Shown one piece after another: positions 1 through 8,815 of a stretch of DNA of 64,000 nt; position 1 is the first letter of the stretch, and every line of letters starts with the position of its first letter. Below the pieces are notes generated by a model. That model was not told the DNA's origin, did no database searches, and worked only from the letters and a program-made list of their open reading frames with translations. This stretch comes from Planctomycetia bacterium (GTDB lineage Bacteria > Planctomycetota > Planctomycetia > Pirellulales > JACPPG01): positions 1 to 64,000 of the forward strand of contig JACPPG010000060.1 of the NCBI GenBank assembly GCA_016191115.1. Reading direction: 5' to 3'. The position numbers were made by a program, and so were the translations under genes.

Positions 1-181
1 CTTACCGCCGAGGGACGCCGCCTTCTTCCCGCCTTCCTCGCCGCCAGAAACGCCAGTGCCGAAAAGCTCCGCGACCTCGCAGCCTAGAAAAAATCCTCTC
101 ACCCTGCGAAAATCTGAATCGTTTGCAGTGCAGAGCACCCTGCGGATTCGGCGCAAGCAACCGCGGCTGATCTGGGGGGCA

Positions 182-203
182 CCGAGGGGATAGACCCCCT
201 CGG
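182..203 (-). terminator. Possible terminator hairpin after the exporter operon
   Basis: A perfect 8-bp inverted repeat, CCGAGGGG / CCCCTCGG with a 6-nt loop, lies about 30 nt past the stop of the HlyD-type gene. There is no T-run after the stem on the minus strand, so a classical intrinsic terminator is uncertain. The rest of positions 1-234 shows no convincing gene. Confidence 0.3.
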
Positions 204-234
204 CTCGCTTGGGAAATCGACGCTCTCGTCCCGC

Positions 235-1323
235 TCACTTGTTGAGCGTCAACTGCCGCGGCGCGGACGCCCCTTTGACCGGCGAGTCGGTCTCGATGAA
301 CACGTCCAGTTGCTGGCCGGCGAAGACGCTCCGCCTTCCCGGCGGCAGCGAGTACAGCACTTCCAGCACGCGGGTGTCGACCATTTCGGTCGCGTCGCGG
401 GTCAGCGACTGCTTGGGCTGGACGAACGGTTCGACGCGCAGGAACGTCAGCTCGAGCGGCGCCTCGGCGTCCCCGCGCGCAAAACCCTTTCCATTGCGGC
501 CCGGCTGGAACCGGGGCAGGTCCTGCTCGTCGATCGTGACGCGGACGTTCATCTGGTTGAGATCGCCGATCACCACGAGCGATTGACCCGGCGGCGTGCC
601 GACGTATTCGCCCCGGCGGAGCTTTTTCTTGAGAATCTCGCCGTCGATGGGTGCCCGCACTTCAATCCGCGCCAGGTCGGTCTTGGTTTGCGCGACGAGC
701 ATCTCGGCCCGTGCCACTTCGGCGCGGGCGACCGTCTTGTCGTGTTCCCAGGCGCCGGCCAACAGCAATTCGTGCTCCGCCTTGGCCTGCTCGAGGGCCT
801 CGCGGGCGCCGGCCACCGCTTGCCGCGCCGAGATCAACTCTTCCTCCGAGACGGCGCGCGTGGTAACGAGCTTCTCGCGGCGCGCGTACAGATCGAGCTC
901 GGCGGTGAGCGCGGCCTGCGCCTTGCGCACCTTGGCTTCGCTGGGCGGAATCTCTTCCGGGCGGGGACGGCCTTCGACGCGCGCCAGGTTCGACCGTGCC
1001 GCCGCGAGATCGGCCTCGCGCACGGCAAGCTGGGCCTTCAGCTCGCGATCGTCCAATCGGAACAATAGATCGCCCGCCGTGACCCGCTGTCCCTCGCGGA
1101 CGGCGACCTCCTCGACGACGCCCGGCAGCGGCGACCCGACCGAAATGCTCTCGGTGTGTGGCTCGACCAAACCCGACCCGGCCACCACTTGCGCGTACGG
1201 CGCCCGTGCCGGCGTAACGACCGGCTCCAAGTCGGGCTGATGCCGGTGGGAGAGCACCAGGTGGTACATCATGAACGATGCACAGCCGACGGCGAACAGC
1301 GGCAGGCCCCAACGGCGAAACAT
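235..1323 (-). CDS. HlyD/DevB-family periplasmic adaptor of an ABC exporter
   Basis: This 362-residue protein is the membrane-fusion subunit that would link the inner-membrane ABC transporter encoded just upstream to an outer-membrane exit. One membrane anchor lies near residues 6-23. It is followed by a biotinyl-lipoyl-like half (GSPLPGVVEEVAVREGQ, about residues 63-80), a long alpha-hairpin rich in Ala, Arg and Glu (about 95-215), the returning lipoyl half (IEVRAPIDGEIL) and a beta-barrel. That domain order is typical of HlyD and DevB proteins. It is the last gene of a four-gene minus-strand operon, 22 nt after the ATPase. The substrate cannot be told; DevB and YbhG relatives export glycolipids or drugs. 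Confidence 0.88.
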   Translation of the reverse strand: MFRRWGLPLFAVGCASFMMYHLVLSHRHQPDLEPVVTPARAPYAQVVAGSGLVEPHTESISVGSPLPGVVEEVAVREGQRVTAGDLLFRLDDRELKAQLAVREADLAAARSNLARVEGRPRPEEIPPSEAKVRKAQAALTAELDLYARREKLVTTRAVSEEELISARQAVAGAREALEQAKAEHELLLAGAWEHDKTVARAEVARAEMLVAQTKTDLARIEVRAPIDGEILKKKLRRGEYVGTPPGQSLVVIGDLNQMNVRVTIDEQDLPRFQPGRNGKGFARGDAEAPLELTFLRVEPFVQPKQSLTRDATEMVDTRVLEVLYSLPPGRRSVFAGQQLDVFIETDSPVKGASAPRQLTLNK

Positions 1324-1345
1324 GGTCGTCCTCTCATTCTTCCAT

Positions 1346-2152
1346 TCAAGGTTGCTGACTTTCAGGTGCGTCTGGCGGGTCGAACCCGGGAAATTCCTCG
1401 GGGGCTACGGCGGCGTGGCCGTCGCGAACCCGAACGCGCTGGATACGGCCGTCGGCCATTTCCATGATCCGGTCGCCGTAGCCGAAGATGCGATTGTCGT
1501 GCGTCACCACGATCACGGCGCGATCGGGCTGCACGGCCACGCGGCGCAACAGCTCCAGGACCGTCTGTCCGGACCGGGCGTCGAGCGCCGCGGTCGGTTC
1601 GTCGCACACCAAAAGCCGCGGCTCGTGCACGAGCGCGCGGGCGATGGCCACGCGCTGCTGCTCTCCGCCGGAAAGCTGCGCCGGAAAAGCGTCGGCGCGA
1701 TCGGCCAGGCCCACCTCGTCGAGCATCTCGCCCGCCCGCGCGAAGGCCGTCGTGCGAGGCACGCGGGCGATGAGGAGCGGAATCGCGACGTTGGCCGTGG
1801 CCGACAGCGCCGGCAGCAGGTCGTACTGCTGAAAGACGAAGCCGATATTGACCGCGCGGTATTCGATCAGCTCGCGCTCGGAGAGCCTGGATCGCGACGT
1901 GCCAAAGAGCGATACATCGCCCGCGGTCGGATCGAGCAAACCGGCAATGATCGAGATGAGCGTCGTCTTGCCGCACCCGCTGGGCCCGACCAAAAGCGAG
2001 AGTTCGCCGGAGGGAACGGCGAGGTCGACCGCGTGCAGCACTTGAATGCGGGTATCGCCATCGCCGAAGTCCTTGTCCACGCCATGGCATTGCACGGCCA
2101 TGGCTGTTGTGCCCGCGCCGGACGGCGTCGCATTGTCGTATGTGGCGATCAT
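1346..2152 (-). CDS. ABC transporter ATP-binding protein (DevA/LolD-like)
   Basis: This 268-residue ATPase would power the exporter. Walker A is GPSGCGKTT at residues 56-64, followed by the signature [15 protein letters not shown], Walker B with catalytic Glu ([12 protein letters not shown]) and the H-loop (VVTHDNR). The reading frame stays open far upstream. The start at 2152 was chosen because it overlaps the permease stop by ATGA and puts Walker A at the usual distance. The last about 25 residues, Pro-rich with PDAPESQQP, extend past the normal domain end. Family membership is certain; the DevA-type assignment rests on the neighbours. Confidence 0.92.
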   Translation of the reverse strand: MIATYDNATPSGAGTTAMAVQCHGVDKDFGDGDTRIQVLHAVDLAVPSGELSLLVGPSGCGKTTLISIIAGLLDPTAGDVSLFGTSRSRLSERELIEYRAVNIGFVFQQYDLLPALSATANVAIPLLIARVPRTTAFARAGEMLDEVGLADRADAFPAQLSGGEQQRVAIARALVHEPRLLVCDEPTAALDARSGQTVLELLRRVAVQPDRAVIVVTHDNRIFGYGDRIMEMADGRIQRVRVRDGHAAVAPEEFPGFDPPDAPESQQP

Positions 2153-3294
2153 AGAGCGCCTCGGAAGACGATGGCCGGCTCGAGCACGAGCACGCGGCGA
2201 ATGCTGACCAGGCTGGCCAGCACGACGATCAGCGCCACGGCCGCCGCCGTGCCCACGGCAACCTGCCAGGGGAGAAAGAATCCGGCCAAATGAGTCACGT
2301 TCTTCGTGGTCTCGAAGAACGCGGCGGTCATGCCCATGCCGAGCCCAAAGCCGACGCTGCCCACGATGCTGGCTTGCAACAGGATCATCAGCACCAGCCG
2401 TCCGTTGGTCAGACCCATCGCCTTCAGCGCGCCGAATTGGCGAAGATTCTCCAAAGTAAAGAGATAGAACGTCTGTCCGGCGATGGCTGTGCCAACGATG
2501 AAGCCCAGGGCGATCGTGATGCCGAAATTGACGGGGATGCCCGTCGAGCGGAGGTAGTAACCGATGGTGCGCCAGAAGAACTTGTCGCGCGACAGCGCCA
2601 AGAGCCCGGTCTGGCCGTCGATCGCGGCACAGACCTGGCCCACGTCGCGGCCGGCCTCGGACCGCGCCAGCACGAACGACAGGCGATTGCGCTCCGGCGG
2701 GGCGAACTCCAGCGCGCGGGTGTAGCGGGTAAACACAAGCGGAAACGTCTGAAACGGCGCCCCCGCCTTGCACACGCCCACGACCACCGCGCGACGGTCG
2801 TTCATTTCGAGCTTCTGGCCGAGCCGCGGCTCGACCCCCGGCCAAAGATACTCGAAGCCGGCAAGATCGATGATGATGCCGTCGGGTCGCGACAGATCGG
2901 CCAGCGATCCGAGCAGCATTTCCGCCGGAGCCCCGACCAAAGTCGTTTCGTCGACGCCCATCAGCATCACCTGGCGAAAGCGGCCGTCGGACACTTTGGC
3001 GCGGGCCAATCCCTTGTAATAGCGCACCGCCCAGGAGACGCCCGGCACGCCGCGAACGCGGAAGACGTCGCTCTCCGACAGCGGGCGGATTTCATCGGTG
3101 TTTTGCACGTCGCGGTCCATCACCCAGATCGTCGCCTCGCGCACGCCGTCGATCTGGTTGGCCGTGCGCCGCATCAAGCCCACGAAAAGGGCCGTCTGCT
3201 GCGAGATCAAGAGCGTCCCAAAGGCGATGCCGAAGATCGTGCCCCAGTACTTGGCGCGATCGCCGGTCAGCATTTGCCAGGCAACCCAGTTCAT
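2149..3294 (-). CDS. ABC transporter permease, FtsX/DevC-like
   Basis: This 381-residue inner-membrane permease has one N-terminal membrane segment (about residues 17-40, GTIFGIAFGTLLISQQTALFVGL). A large extracytoplasmic MacB-like domain follows, then three C-terminal membrane segments in the FtsX arrangement. The segment ENLRQFGALKAMGLTNGRL is the characteristic cytoplasmic loop of this fold. Length matches DevC. It is translationally coupled to the ATPase by a 4-nt overlap and starts 10 nt after the TetR gene, so all four genes look like one transcript. Confidence 0.88.
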   Translation of the reverse strand: MNWVAWQMLTGDRAKYWGTIFGIAFGTLLISQQTALFVGLMRRTANQIDGVREATIWVMDRDVQNTDEIRPLSESDVFRVRGVPGVSWAVRYYKGLARAKVSDGRFRQVMLMGVDETTLVGAPAEMLLGSLADLSRPDGIIIDLAGFEYLWPGVEPRLGQKLEMNDRRAVVVGVCKAGAPFQTFPLVFTRYTRALEFAPPERNRLSFVLARSEAGRDVGQVCAAIDGQTGLLALSRDKFFWRTIGYYLRSTGIPVNFGITIALGFIVGTAIAGQTFYLFTLENLRQFGALKAMGLTNGRLVLMILLQASIVGSVGFGLGMGMTAAFFETTKNVTHLAGFFLPWQVAVGTAAAVALIVVLASLVSIRRVLVLEPAIVFRGAL

Positions 3295-3304
3295 GGCGGT
3301 TCTC

Positions 3305-3973
3305 TCAGTGCGCGCGCTCGTGTGAAACGAACTCGGCCTGCCCAGCGGGACGTGTTAGCGGCGCGGCGTATCCCAACGCGGCCAGCGAAAAGCGCGTGAT
3401 GTGTTCGGTGAGCTTGTCGATCGTTAACCGACCGTACTCGTCGGTGCCCATCAGACGCGAGGCGATTGGCTGGTTGATGTGGTAGAACAGGCACTGCGCG
3501 ACGACGCTGAAGCCGATCAGGAAGGCATCGACCTCGCTCGTGCCGGCGGGAAGCAGCTCTTCGACGATCCCCCGGAGCACGAGCGCCATCGGGCGGATAT
3601 AGTCCTCGACGACCTGCGAGCAGGCCTCGGTCGGCGTGGCCATTTCGCGGAGCATGAGCTGCCGGTGCCAGGCGGGCCGCTCCTCCTCCAGCAGCCGGCG
3701 CAGGAAGGTGTGGATGAAATCCCGAAGCCGCTGGGCCGGGGGCGTGCCCGGTGGCCATTCGGGCATGGGCACGGCCCCCTCGCGCACGCACTGGGCCTCG
3801 ACGCAGGCTGCCAGATACAGGCTCTTTTTGTCGCCAAAGTAGTAGTTAACCGCGGCGATATTTGCACCGGCCTGCTCGCATATCTCGCGGACCGTCCCAA
3901 GCTCGTAACCGCTTTCGGCAAATATCTTTCCGGCGGCTTGAAGCACACGGTTTCGGGTGTCGTCGGCATCCAT
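3305..3973 (-). CDS. TetR-family repressor, CecR/YbiH-like
   Basis: This 222-residue regulator has the N-terminal helix-turn-helix typical of TetR proteins (RNRVLQAAGKIFAESGYE, then REICEQAGANIAAVNYYFGDKKSLY). The effector domain resembles the DUF1956 type found in CecR (YbiH), which controls the YbhGFSR ABC exporter in enterobacteria. The open frame runs upstream to 4099, but the ATG at 3973 was chosen because it precedes the conserved N-terminus and lies downstream of the promoter and operator. As first gene of the exporter operon it is expected to repress itself and the exporter. Confidence 0.9.
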   Translation of the reverse strand: MDADDTRNRVLQAAGKIFAESGYELGTVREICEQAGANIAAVNYYFGDKKSLYLAACVEAQCVREGAVPMPEWPPGTPPAQRLRDFIHTFLRRLLEEERPAWHRQLMLREMATPTEACSQVVEDYIRPMALVLRGIVEELLPAGTSEVDAFLIGFSVVAQCLFYHINQPIASRLMGTDEYGRLTIDKLTEHITRFSLAALGYAAPLTRPAGQAEFVSHERAH

Positions 3974-4015
3974 GAAAGACCCGCCTTCAGTTGGCAAATG
4001 CACGATTGAAACAAA

Positions 4016-4054
4016 CGTTTGAATAACTGTATTCAAACGCGCGTTTAAGGTCAA
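4016..4054 (-). promoter_or_regulatory. Promoter with embedded TetR operator for the exporter operon
   Basis: On the minus strand a TTGACC -35 (4049-4054) and a TACAGT -10 (4026-4031) are separated by 17 bp. A perfect 10-bp inverted repeat, CGTTTGAATA-actg-TATTCAAACG (4016-4039), covers the -10 box. A bound dimer would block RNA polymerase, which suits autoregulation by the TetR protein 43 nt downstream. The palindrome is read directly; binding is inferred. Confidence 0.75.
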
Positions 4055-4128
4055 GGCGCCTGCCGGAACCCCTGATGACGCCGATACCCCCAGAGGCATC
4101 CCGAAAGCAAGCCCAGGGGTTCAACCCC

Positions 4129-4276
4129 CAGGAGATTCAAGCTGGACGGCGGCGCACCGGCGGGAAAGTGGGACAGGCACCGAGACGCAACGTTGGTCTG
4201 AAAGGACTTGCGCTGTTTATGCTCGGAGCCAGTCCCATTTTCCCGCCTCGCCATTTTGAAAAACAGAATGGCCCTG
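4129..4276 (+). mobile_element. MITE-like element, family 1, copy A
   Basis: The copy has the family core: a GCGGGAAAGTGGGACAGG arm, the ACGTTGGTCTGAAAGGACTT centre, the SAGTCCCATTTTCCCGC-type arm, and a GAATGGCCCTG right end. The left end is shortened, with CAGG joined directly to AGATTCAAG. GTTCAACCCC occurs immediately before it (4119-4128) and immediately after it (4277-4286), a perfect 10-bp target-site duplication. It carries the TGGACGGC subtype also seen in copies F and G. It lies between the TetR promoter and the 3' end of the GH9 gene. Confidence 0.8.
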
Positions 4277-4303
4277 GTTCAACCCCTCGGTCTCGATGCC
4301 GGG

Positions 4304-6916
4304 TCACTTCTGCTCGCGGGCAACCGCCTCGTGCAATTGGCCCACGGCCAGCAGATAGAACACGTTGTGCACCAGCCATGGCTCACTCGTGCGGAACGAC
4401 GGTGACCGGCCGCCCGCGCGGCTCATATCGAAACCGGGCCGGTCGGCCAGCCCCATGTCCTGCACGAAGCCGTTGGGGATCGCACCGGGCACCGCGCCCC
4501 GCTCATGGCCAGGGATCATGTTGTAGCGGTGATGATATCGCGGTGGATTGAGGGCGCCGTGCCCCTCGAACATGCACAGGCCGAGCGGGTTCTTGCCGAG
4601 CACCCAATCGATCTGATCGGTGGCGTACACGAGTGCCTGCGCGTCGCCGGTGAGCTTGTGAATCAACAATGCCGTCCAGGCGCGCGACAACAGCCAGAAG
4701 TTGACGCCTAGCCCGACCGACGGGTGAAAGAACTCCGGCTCGCCCTCTTTGACGCCTTGCCGCGACAGTCCGAAAGGATTGTCGGCGCGCGCCACGCAGA
4801 ACGCCATGTACTTATCGAGCGCGCCAATGGCCCGCGGCCGAAGCGGATCATCGGGGTGCGCTAGCGCAAACGAGGCGACGGCGGCGGCCGCTACGTCGCC
4901 GTGATCGCCCGTGTCCCCCGCGAAGCTGCCATTGTCGCGCTGCGCGGCAAGAAGCTGCTGGGCGCAACGACTGGCGAACTTGTGGAATTGTTCGTCCCCC
5001 GCTGCGCGGTCGAGCTCGATCGCGCCGAACATGAGCAAGGGATTGCCGGCGGCCGAGTCGGCGGCCGTAAGCCCCTCCCACAGCCGCCGGGCCCGCGACA
5101 GATAGTCCTGCTTCGCGCGCGCATCGGCTGCTTGCCCGGCCAGCGACGCCCACGCGGCAATCGTCAAGGGCGAGTTGCCGTCGGCCTCGGCAATCACCGG
5201 ATCGTCGGCCGTGCCGACCTTGTTGTCCGTGTGTACGTCGGGGGCGGTCCATCGCATCCAGTCGCGCTTCGGGCCTTGCATGACGTCTCCCCACAGCAGG
5301 CCGGTATCCGGTTTCTGCATCTTGGCAAGAAATGCGGCGCCCCAGCGGGCTTCTTCCAAGGCGTCCGACGTGCCGTCCCGATCGCGATCGTGCCCGCCAA
5401 AGACGGCACGCTGGCCGGCGTGCGCGCGGGCAAGGGCGTAAGCGGCCGCCCCGTCTCCGAAGACCCACATCGGCTTGTTGTAGTCGCCGGCGCTGTGCCA
5501 ACCGCCCGTGACGTCAACGTGCCTGCCGTCGGCGAGATTGGCGTCGTCCAAGTGGCAGGCCTTGTGCCAGCCGGGCACGTCGAACCCGCAGCGCTGCACG
5601 AAGAAGAAATCGACGGCGTCCCGAGCGGTGCGTTGCAAGAGCGCGCCTGATTCCACGTGAAACGGCGGCGACTCGGCCGCGACCTCGCCGATCTTGGCAA
5701 CCGCGCGGTACGCGCCCGCGGCGGCGAGATCGGAAAAGTCGACGCGCCAGAAATACCAACCCCAGTCGTCCGGCCGGCCGCCGTGCATGCGTCCGGCGCA
5801 GGCCGCCTCGCCCGACCAGGCCGTGCGGCCGCCATCGACCGTCACGATCTGGCAATGAATCGTCGAGTGGTGGGCCGGAAAGAAGTTGCTGGCGACGACC
5901 AGCGATTTCGGGCCGGCTAGCTCATAGCCGACCTGGTTCGCGAATACTTGTGCGACCGCGCGTGCCGGCCGCGCTAGGATGAGATCGCAATCGTGAAACC
6001 ACGCCACGCCGCCTGACGCGACCAGCACCAAGCGGACGGTTGCCGCCCCCGCGGGCGCGGCCTCTGGCGCCAGGCCAATCGGCCGCCACTCGTCACCCGT
6101 GTGCGGCTCGCTATGGTCCACGCGCAGCACCTGTTGCGTCGCGTCCTGCCAGCAGGCGAGAATCCGCGCGTTCGCGCCCGCCGCGGCGCGACCCCAGGCC
6201 GAGAACTCCACCCGATCGGTCCACGCCGGCAGCGGGTAGTTCACGCTACTGATTGCGTACCAATCGCCCGTTGGCGCAAGCCGCAACGTCGCTTCATCGC
6301 GATGCCGCGCGTCGGGGTCCGCGCGGTGCTCGCCGCCGCGCTTCCCGTCGCGCAGCATGTCGTTCTTGTCCTCGCTCCAAAAGCCGATCCGCCCGCGATT
6401 GTCAGCCGCGAGAGTTTTGTTGCCCAGGTAGGAGAGCCCGACGGGCACGATCGCCACGTCGTCGAAGTCAGCCGCGTCCTTGCAGGCCAGACGAACGCGG
6501 CCGGACCGCATGGACGATTTCCATTCGACGGCCACGTACCGCCATTCCTTCGCCGCCGCGACACCCGGTGCTTCGACGAGCTGGCCGACGTCGCCTGCCC
6601 GGTCCAATAGCTCGATCGCCAGACGCCCTTCACCGGACGGTGCTCGCACCCATCCCTCCAGGCGATAGTGAAGGTCGGGCACGAGCTCGATCGCCGCGCT
6701 TCGGCCTACGACGGCACCGTCCTTCGCTTCGCCGTGCACGCGCTTCTTGCCGAGATTGCGAGAGCCATCGGCCCACGTGCAACCCTCAAACAGCTCCCAC
6801 CCAGCCGGCGATTGCAGGCCCTCTTCGAACGAGCCGTTCGCCACGGCGGGGGAAGAGGCCGCTTCCGGCCCGCCCATCGCCATCGCGCACAAGATACCCG
6901 CAAGGTAAGCGCTCAT
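4304..6916 (-). CDS. Glycoside hydrolase family 9-like secreted enzyme
   Basis: This 870-residue protein is predicted to hydrolyse a beta-glucan or related polysaccharide outside the cytoplasm. The order is a short signal peptide, two carbohydrate-binding-like beta regions (about residues 25-320), a CelD-N Ig-like domain (VFANQVGYELAGPKSL...), then the (alpha/alpha)6 catalytic domain. The motif GGWHSAGDYNK matches the GH9 base motif, but Ser replaces the first Asp of the usual DAGD. The HHRYNMIPGHE segment and the acid Glu in TSEPWLVHN (about residue 845) are present. The start at 6916 gives a signal peptide; an alternative ATG at 6961 overlaps the previous gene. It is probably cotranscribed with the oxidoreductase 31 nt upstream. 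Confidence 0.82.
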   Translation of the reverse strand: MSAYLAGILCAMAMGGPEAASSPAVANGSFEEGLQSPAGWELFEGCTWADGSRNLGKKRVHGEAKDGAVVGRSAAIELVPDLHYRLEGWVRAPSGEGRLAIELLDRAGDVGQLVEAPGVAAAKEWRYVAVEWKSSMRSGRVRLACKDAADFDDVAIVPVGLSYLGNKTLAADNRGRIGFWSEDKNDMLRDGKRGGEHRADPDARHRDEATLRLAPTGDWYAISSVNYPLPAWTDRVEFSAWGRAAAGANARILACWQDATQQVLRVDHSEPHTGDEWRPIGLAPEAAPAGAATVRLVLVASGGVAWFHDCDLILARPARAVAQVFANQVGYELAGPKSLVVASNFFPAHHSTIHCQIVTVDGGRTAWSGEAACAGRMHGGRPDDWGWYFWRVDFSDLAAAGAYRAVAKIGEVAAESPPFHVESGALLQRTARDAVDFFFVQRCGFDVPGWHKACHLDDANLADGRHVDVTGGWHSAGDYNKPMWVFGDGAAAYALARAHAGQRAVFGGHDRDRDGTSDALEEARWGAAFLAKMQKPDTGLLWGDVMQGPKRDWMRWTAPDVHTDNKVGTADDPVIAEADGNSPLTIAAWASLAGQAADARAKQDYLSRARRLWEGLTAADSAAGNPLLMFGAIELDRAAGDEQFHKFASRCAQQLLAAQRDNGSFAGDTGDHGDVAAAAVASFALAHPDDPLRPRAIGALDKYMAFCVARADNPFGLSRQGVKEGEPEFFHPSVGLGVNFWLLSRAWTALLIHKLTGDAQALVYATDQIDWVLGKNPLGLCMFEGHGALNPPRYHHRYNMIPGHERGAVPGAIPNGFVQDMGLADRPGFDMSRAGGRSPSFRTSEPWLVHNVFYLLAVGQLHEAVAREQK

Positions 6917-6947
6917 AAGTTCGCTCGTCTGCAAGAATTGGTAGTCG

Positions 6948-8663
6948 CTAACTTGGTGCATGTTTCCCGACTGCCACCGGTTGGCCGGCCGCGGCCGATT
7001 CGTACGCGGCCATGAGGACGTCGAGCGCCGCCGCCGCTGCCGCGACGGGCACGTCGCTCGCCCGGCCACGCTCGACGCAGTCGATGAAGTGCCTGGTGTC
7101 GTCTTCCGTCTCGGCGGGCGTCAGCCACGCCCGCTTAAGCGGCGTGCCGGCGACGGTGCTCGCCCAAAAAGCCATCGGATCGTCGGGATTGCGCGGCGGT
7201 GGTTGCCACGGCTCGTGGCTGGTCCACGCTTCGACCCGGGGCTGGTAGGCGTCGATCGCCACCACGCCGCGGTCCCCCACGACGCACACCCGGTTCACTC
7301 CCCCGGCCGGATGCGAGCGCCACCCTGTGCGGCCCGCCGAAACCGTGGCGACAATGCCTCCGGCGAGCTCGAGCGAGAGTTGGCCGAAATCCTCCATGTC
7401 GTGCCGCTGGTGCTCGTCGAAGAAGTAGTTGCCCGTCGTGGCGTACACGCGCGTCACTGGGCGACCCAGCAGCCACGCGAGGAACACGATCGGGTACACC
7501 CCAACGTTGTACAGCTCGCGCTTCGACTCGATCCCCTCGAAATGTTTCGGATGGGCGTGTTCGCGGCGCGGCATGCCCAGCCGGGCCGTGCCGCCGTGCC
7601 CCTTGGCGAAGAACAGGTCGCAATGGATCGCCTGCACGTCGCCGACTGCGCCCGATTCGACGAGCTTGCGGACGCGCGCGGCCGCCGACGTGTGTACCAT
7701 GCTGTACATCTGGGCGAGCACGCCGGCCTTGCGGACGGCTGCTTCGATACGTGCCCCTTCCTCGGCCGATGCCGCCAGGGGCTTATCGAGGTAGAGGCAC
7801 TTCCCGGCCTCCGCGCACCGGATGATGATCGGGGCGCGCCGCTCGGGCTCGGCACAGATGCTTACGATCCGCACGTCGTCGCGATTGAGCGCCTCGGCCA
7901 GGTTCGCCAGGTGCGGAATCCCGAGCGAGTGGGCCAGCTCCTCGTTCAGCGCCCGCCGCCGCGCAACGATGTCGGCCGCGTCACTGACGCCGATCAGCCG
8001 GCACCTTTTGTCTTTCAAAAACGCCTGGGCGTACATCTCTTGATGCGTCCTTGCGCCAGCGACGAGCAGGACGCCAAAGGGCGGACTGGCGGGCTTGAAG
8101 TTGGCGCCGTCATCCTTTCCATGAGTGCGCGCCGCTGCGGCGCTATCGTTCTCCGGAGATCGTTCGCCGCTGCGCCGCGCTGCGTTCGTCGCGCCCACGT
8201 CGGCGGCCGCACGTCGCTCGAGCGACGCATCCACGGTGGCAAGCAGCTTTTCCGCCGTCGCCGACAAGGGCGCCATTGGACTGGCGTGCACGCGTGCGGC
8301 CGCGGCGTCGTCCGGCTGCCAAGAGAGGATGCCCTGATTGCCGACCAGCACCAGCTCGACGCGCGGCGTGCTGCCGCCCACGAGGCTGACCGACACCAAA
8401 CCGGTTTGCCCGCCCTGGCACGTCAGATGCGCGGAGACGTGTCCCACGGCGGGCCCACCGAGCGCGAAGATACGCGAGATTTTCGCCGCCAGCCACCGCT
8501 CGGCCGCTTCGAGCGCGCCGGCCAAAAGCGGCCGCAGTTGGCCGTGATCCGCCGTCACGGCAACGTGCAGCCGGACTGCGACGGGCGTGCCGATGCGGTC
8601 GCTGTCGAGCGCCGTTTCAATAGTTCGCGCGGCGATTGCTAGCAAATCGTGTGGCTCGCTCAT
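6948..8663 (-). CDS. Gfo/Idh/MocA-like oxidoreductase with an extra N-terminal domain
   Basis: This 571-residue protein has about 190 residues of unrecognised N-terminal domain. A Gfo/Idh/MocA-type NAD(P)-binding domain and C-terminal substrate domain follow. The active-site region YLDKPLAAS matches the EKP motif of the family. The usual glycine-rich GxGxxG at the start of the Rossmann fold is instead PFGVLLVAGARTHQEMY, so cofactor binding may be altered. Such proteins act on sugars or cyclitols. The tight spacing to the GH9 gene suggests a joint role in carbohydrate breakdown, but the substrate is unknown. Confidence 0.72.
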   Translation of the reverse strand: MSEPHDLLAIAARTIETALDSDRIGTPVAVRLHVAVTADHGQLRPLLAGALEAAERWLAAKISRIFALGGPAVGHVSAHLTCQGGQTGLVSVSLVGGSTPRVELVLVGNQGILSWQPDDAAAARVHASPMAPLSATAEKLLATVDASLERRAAADVGATNAARRSGERSPENDSAAAARTHGKDDGANFKPASPPFGVLLVAGARTHQEMYAQAFLKDKRCRLIGVSDAADIVARRRALNEELAHSLGIPHLANLAEALNRDDVRIVSICAEPERRAPIIIRCAEAGKCLYLDKPLAASAEEGARIEAAVRKAGVLAQMYSMVHTSAAARVRKLVESGAVGDVQAIHCDLFFAKGHGGTARLGMPRREHAHPKHFEGIESKRELYNVGVYPIVFLAWLLGRPVTRVYATTGNYFFDEHQRHDMEDFGQLSLELAGGIVATVSAGRTGWRSHPAGGVNRVCVVGDRGVVAIDAYQPRVEAWTSHEPWQPPPRNPDDPMAFWASTVAGTPLKRAWLTPAETEDDTRHFIDCVERGRASDVPVAAAAAALDVLMAAYESAAAGQPVAVGKHAPS

Positions 8664-8706
8664 CGTGCGAGGGCCTCTGTGGTCAACGGGCGCGTGCGAT
8701 CATGGG

Positions 8707-8772
8707 GAGGACGAGGCTCCGGCCGAGCCGCGGCGTCGTACGCCGCCGGCTCGGCCGGAGCCTCGGCCTCCC
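8707..8772. repeat. Long palindrome, family 3 (GAGGCTCCGGCCGAGCCG)
   Basis: Arms at 8713-8730 and 8747-8764 are perfect 18-bp inverted repeats, with an inner CGGCG / CGCCG stem, giving one long hairpin between two minus-strand genes. The same GAGGCTCC(C/G)GCCGAGCCG core recurs at 9652-9678, 30045-30119 and 31695-31735. It could end transcription of the DUF1080 gene, but the repetition argues for a dispersed repeat. Confidence 0.8.
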
Positions 8773-8815
8773 GAAAACACAACGTAACGGGAAGCCGCCA
8801 ACGCCTGGCAGCCGG

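Noticed and set aside
1346-2845. 499-residue version of the ABC ATPase
   Set aside because: The extra N-terminal part lies over the permease gene in another frame; the ATGA overlap start is coherent.
4304-7069. Longer GH9 start at 7069
   Set aside because: The added 51 residues are Arg-rich, overlap the upstream gene and hide the signal peptide.
6960-8642. A 560-residue plus-strand frame opposite the oxidoreductase
   Set aside because: Antisense shadow; no start signal or recognisable motif.
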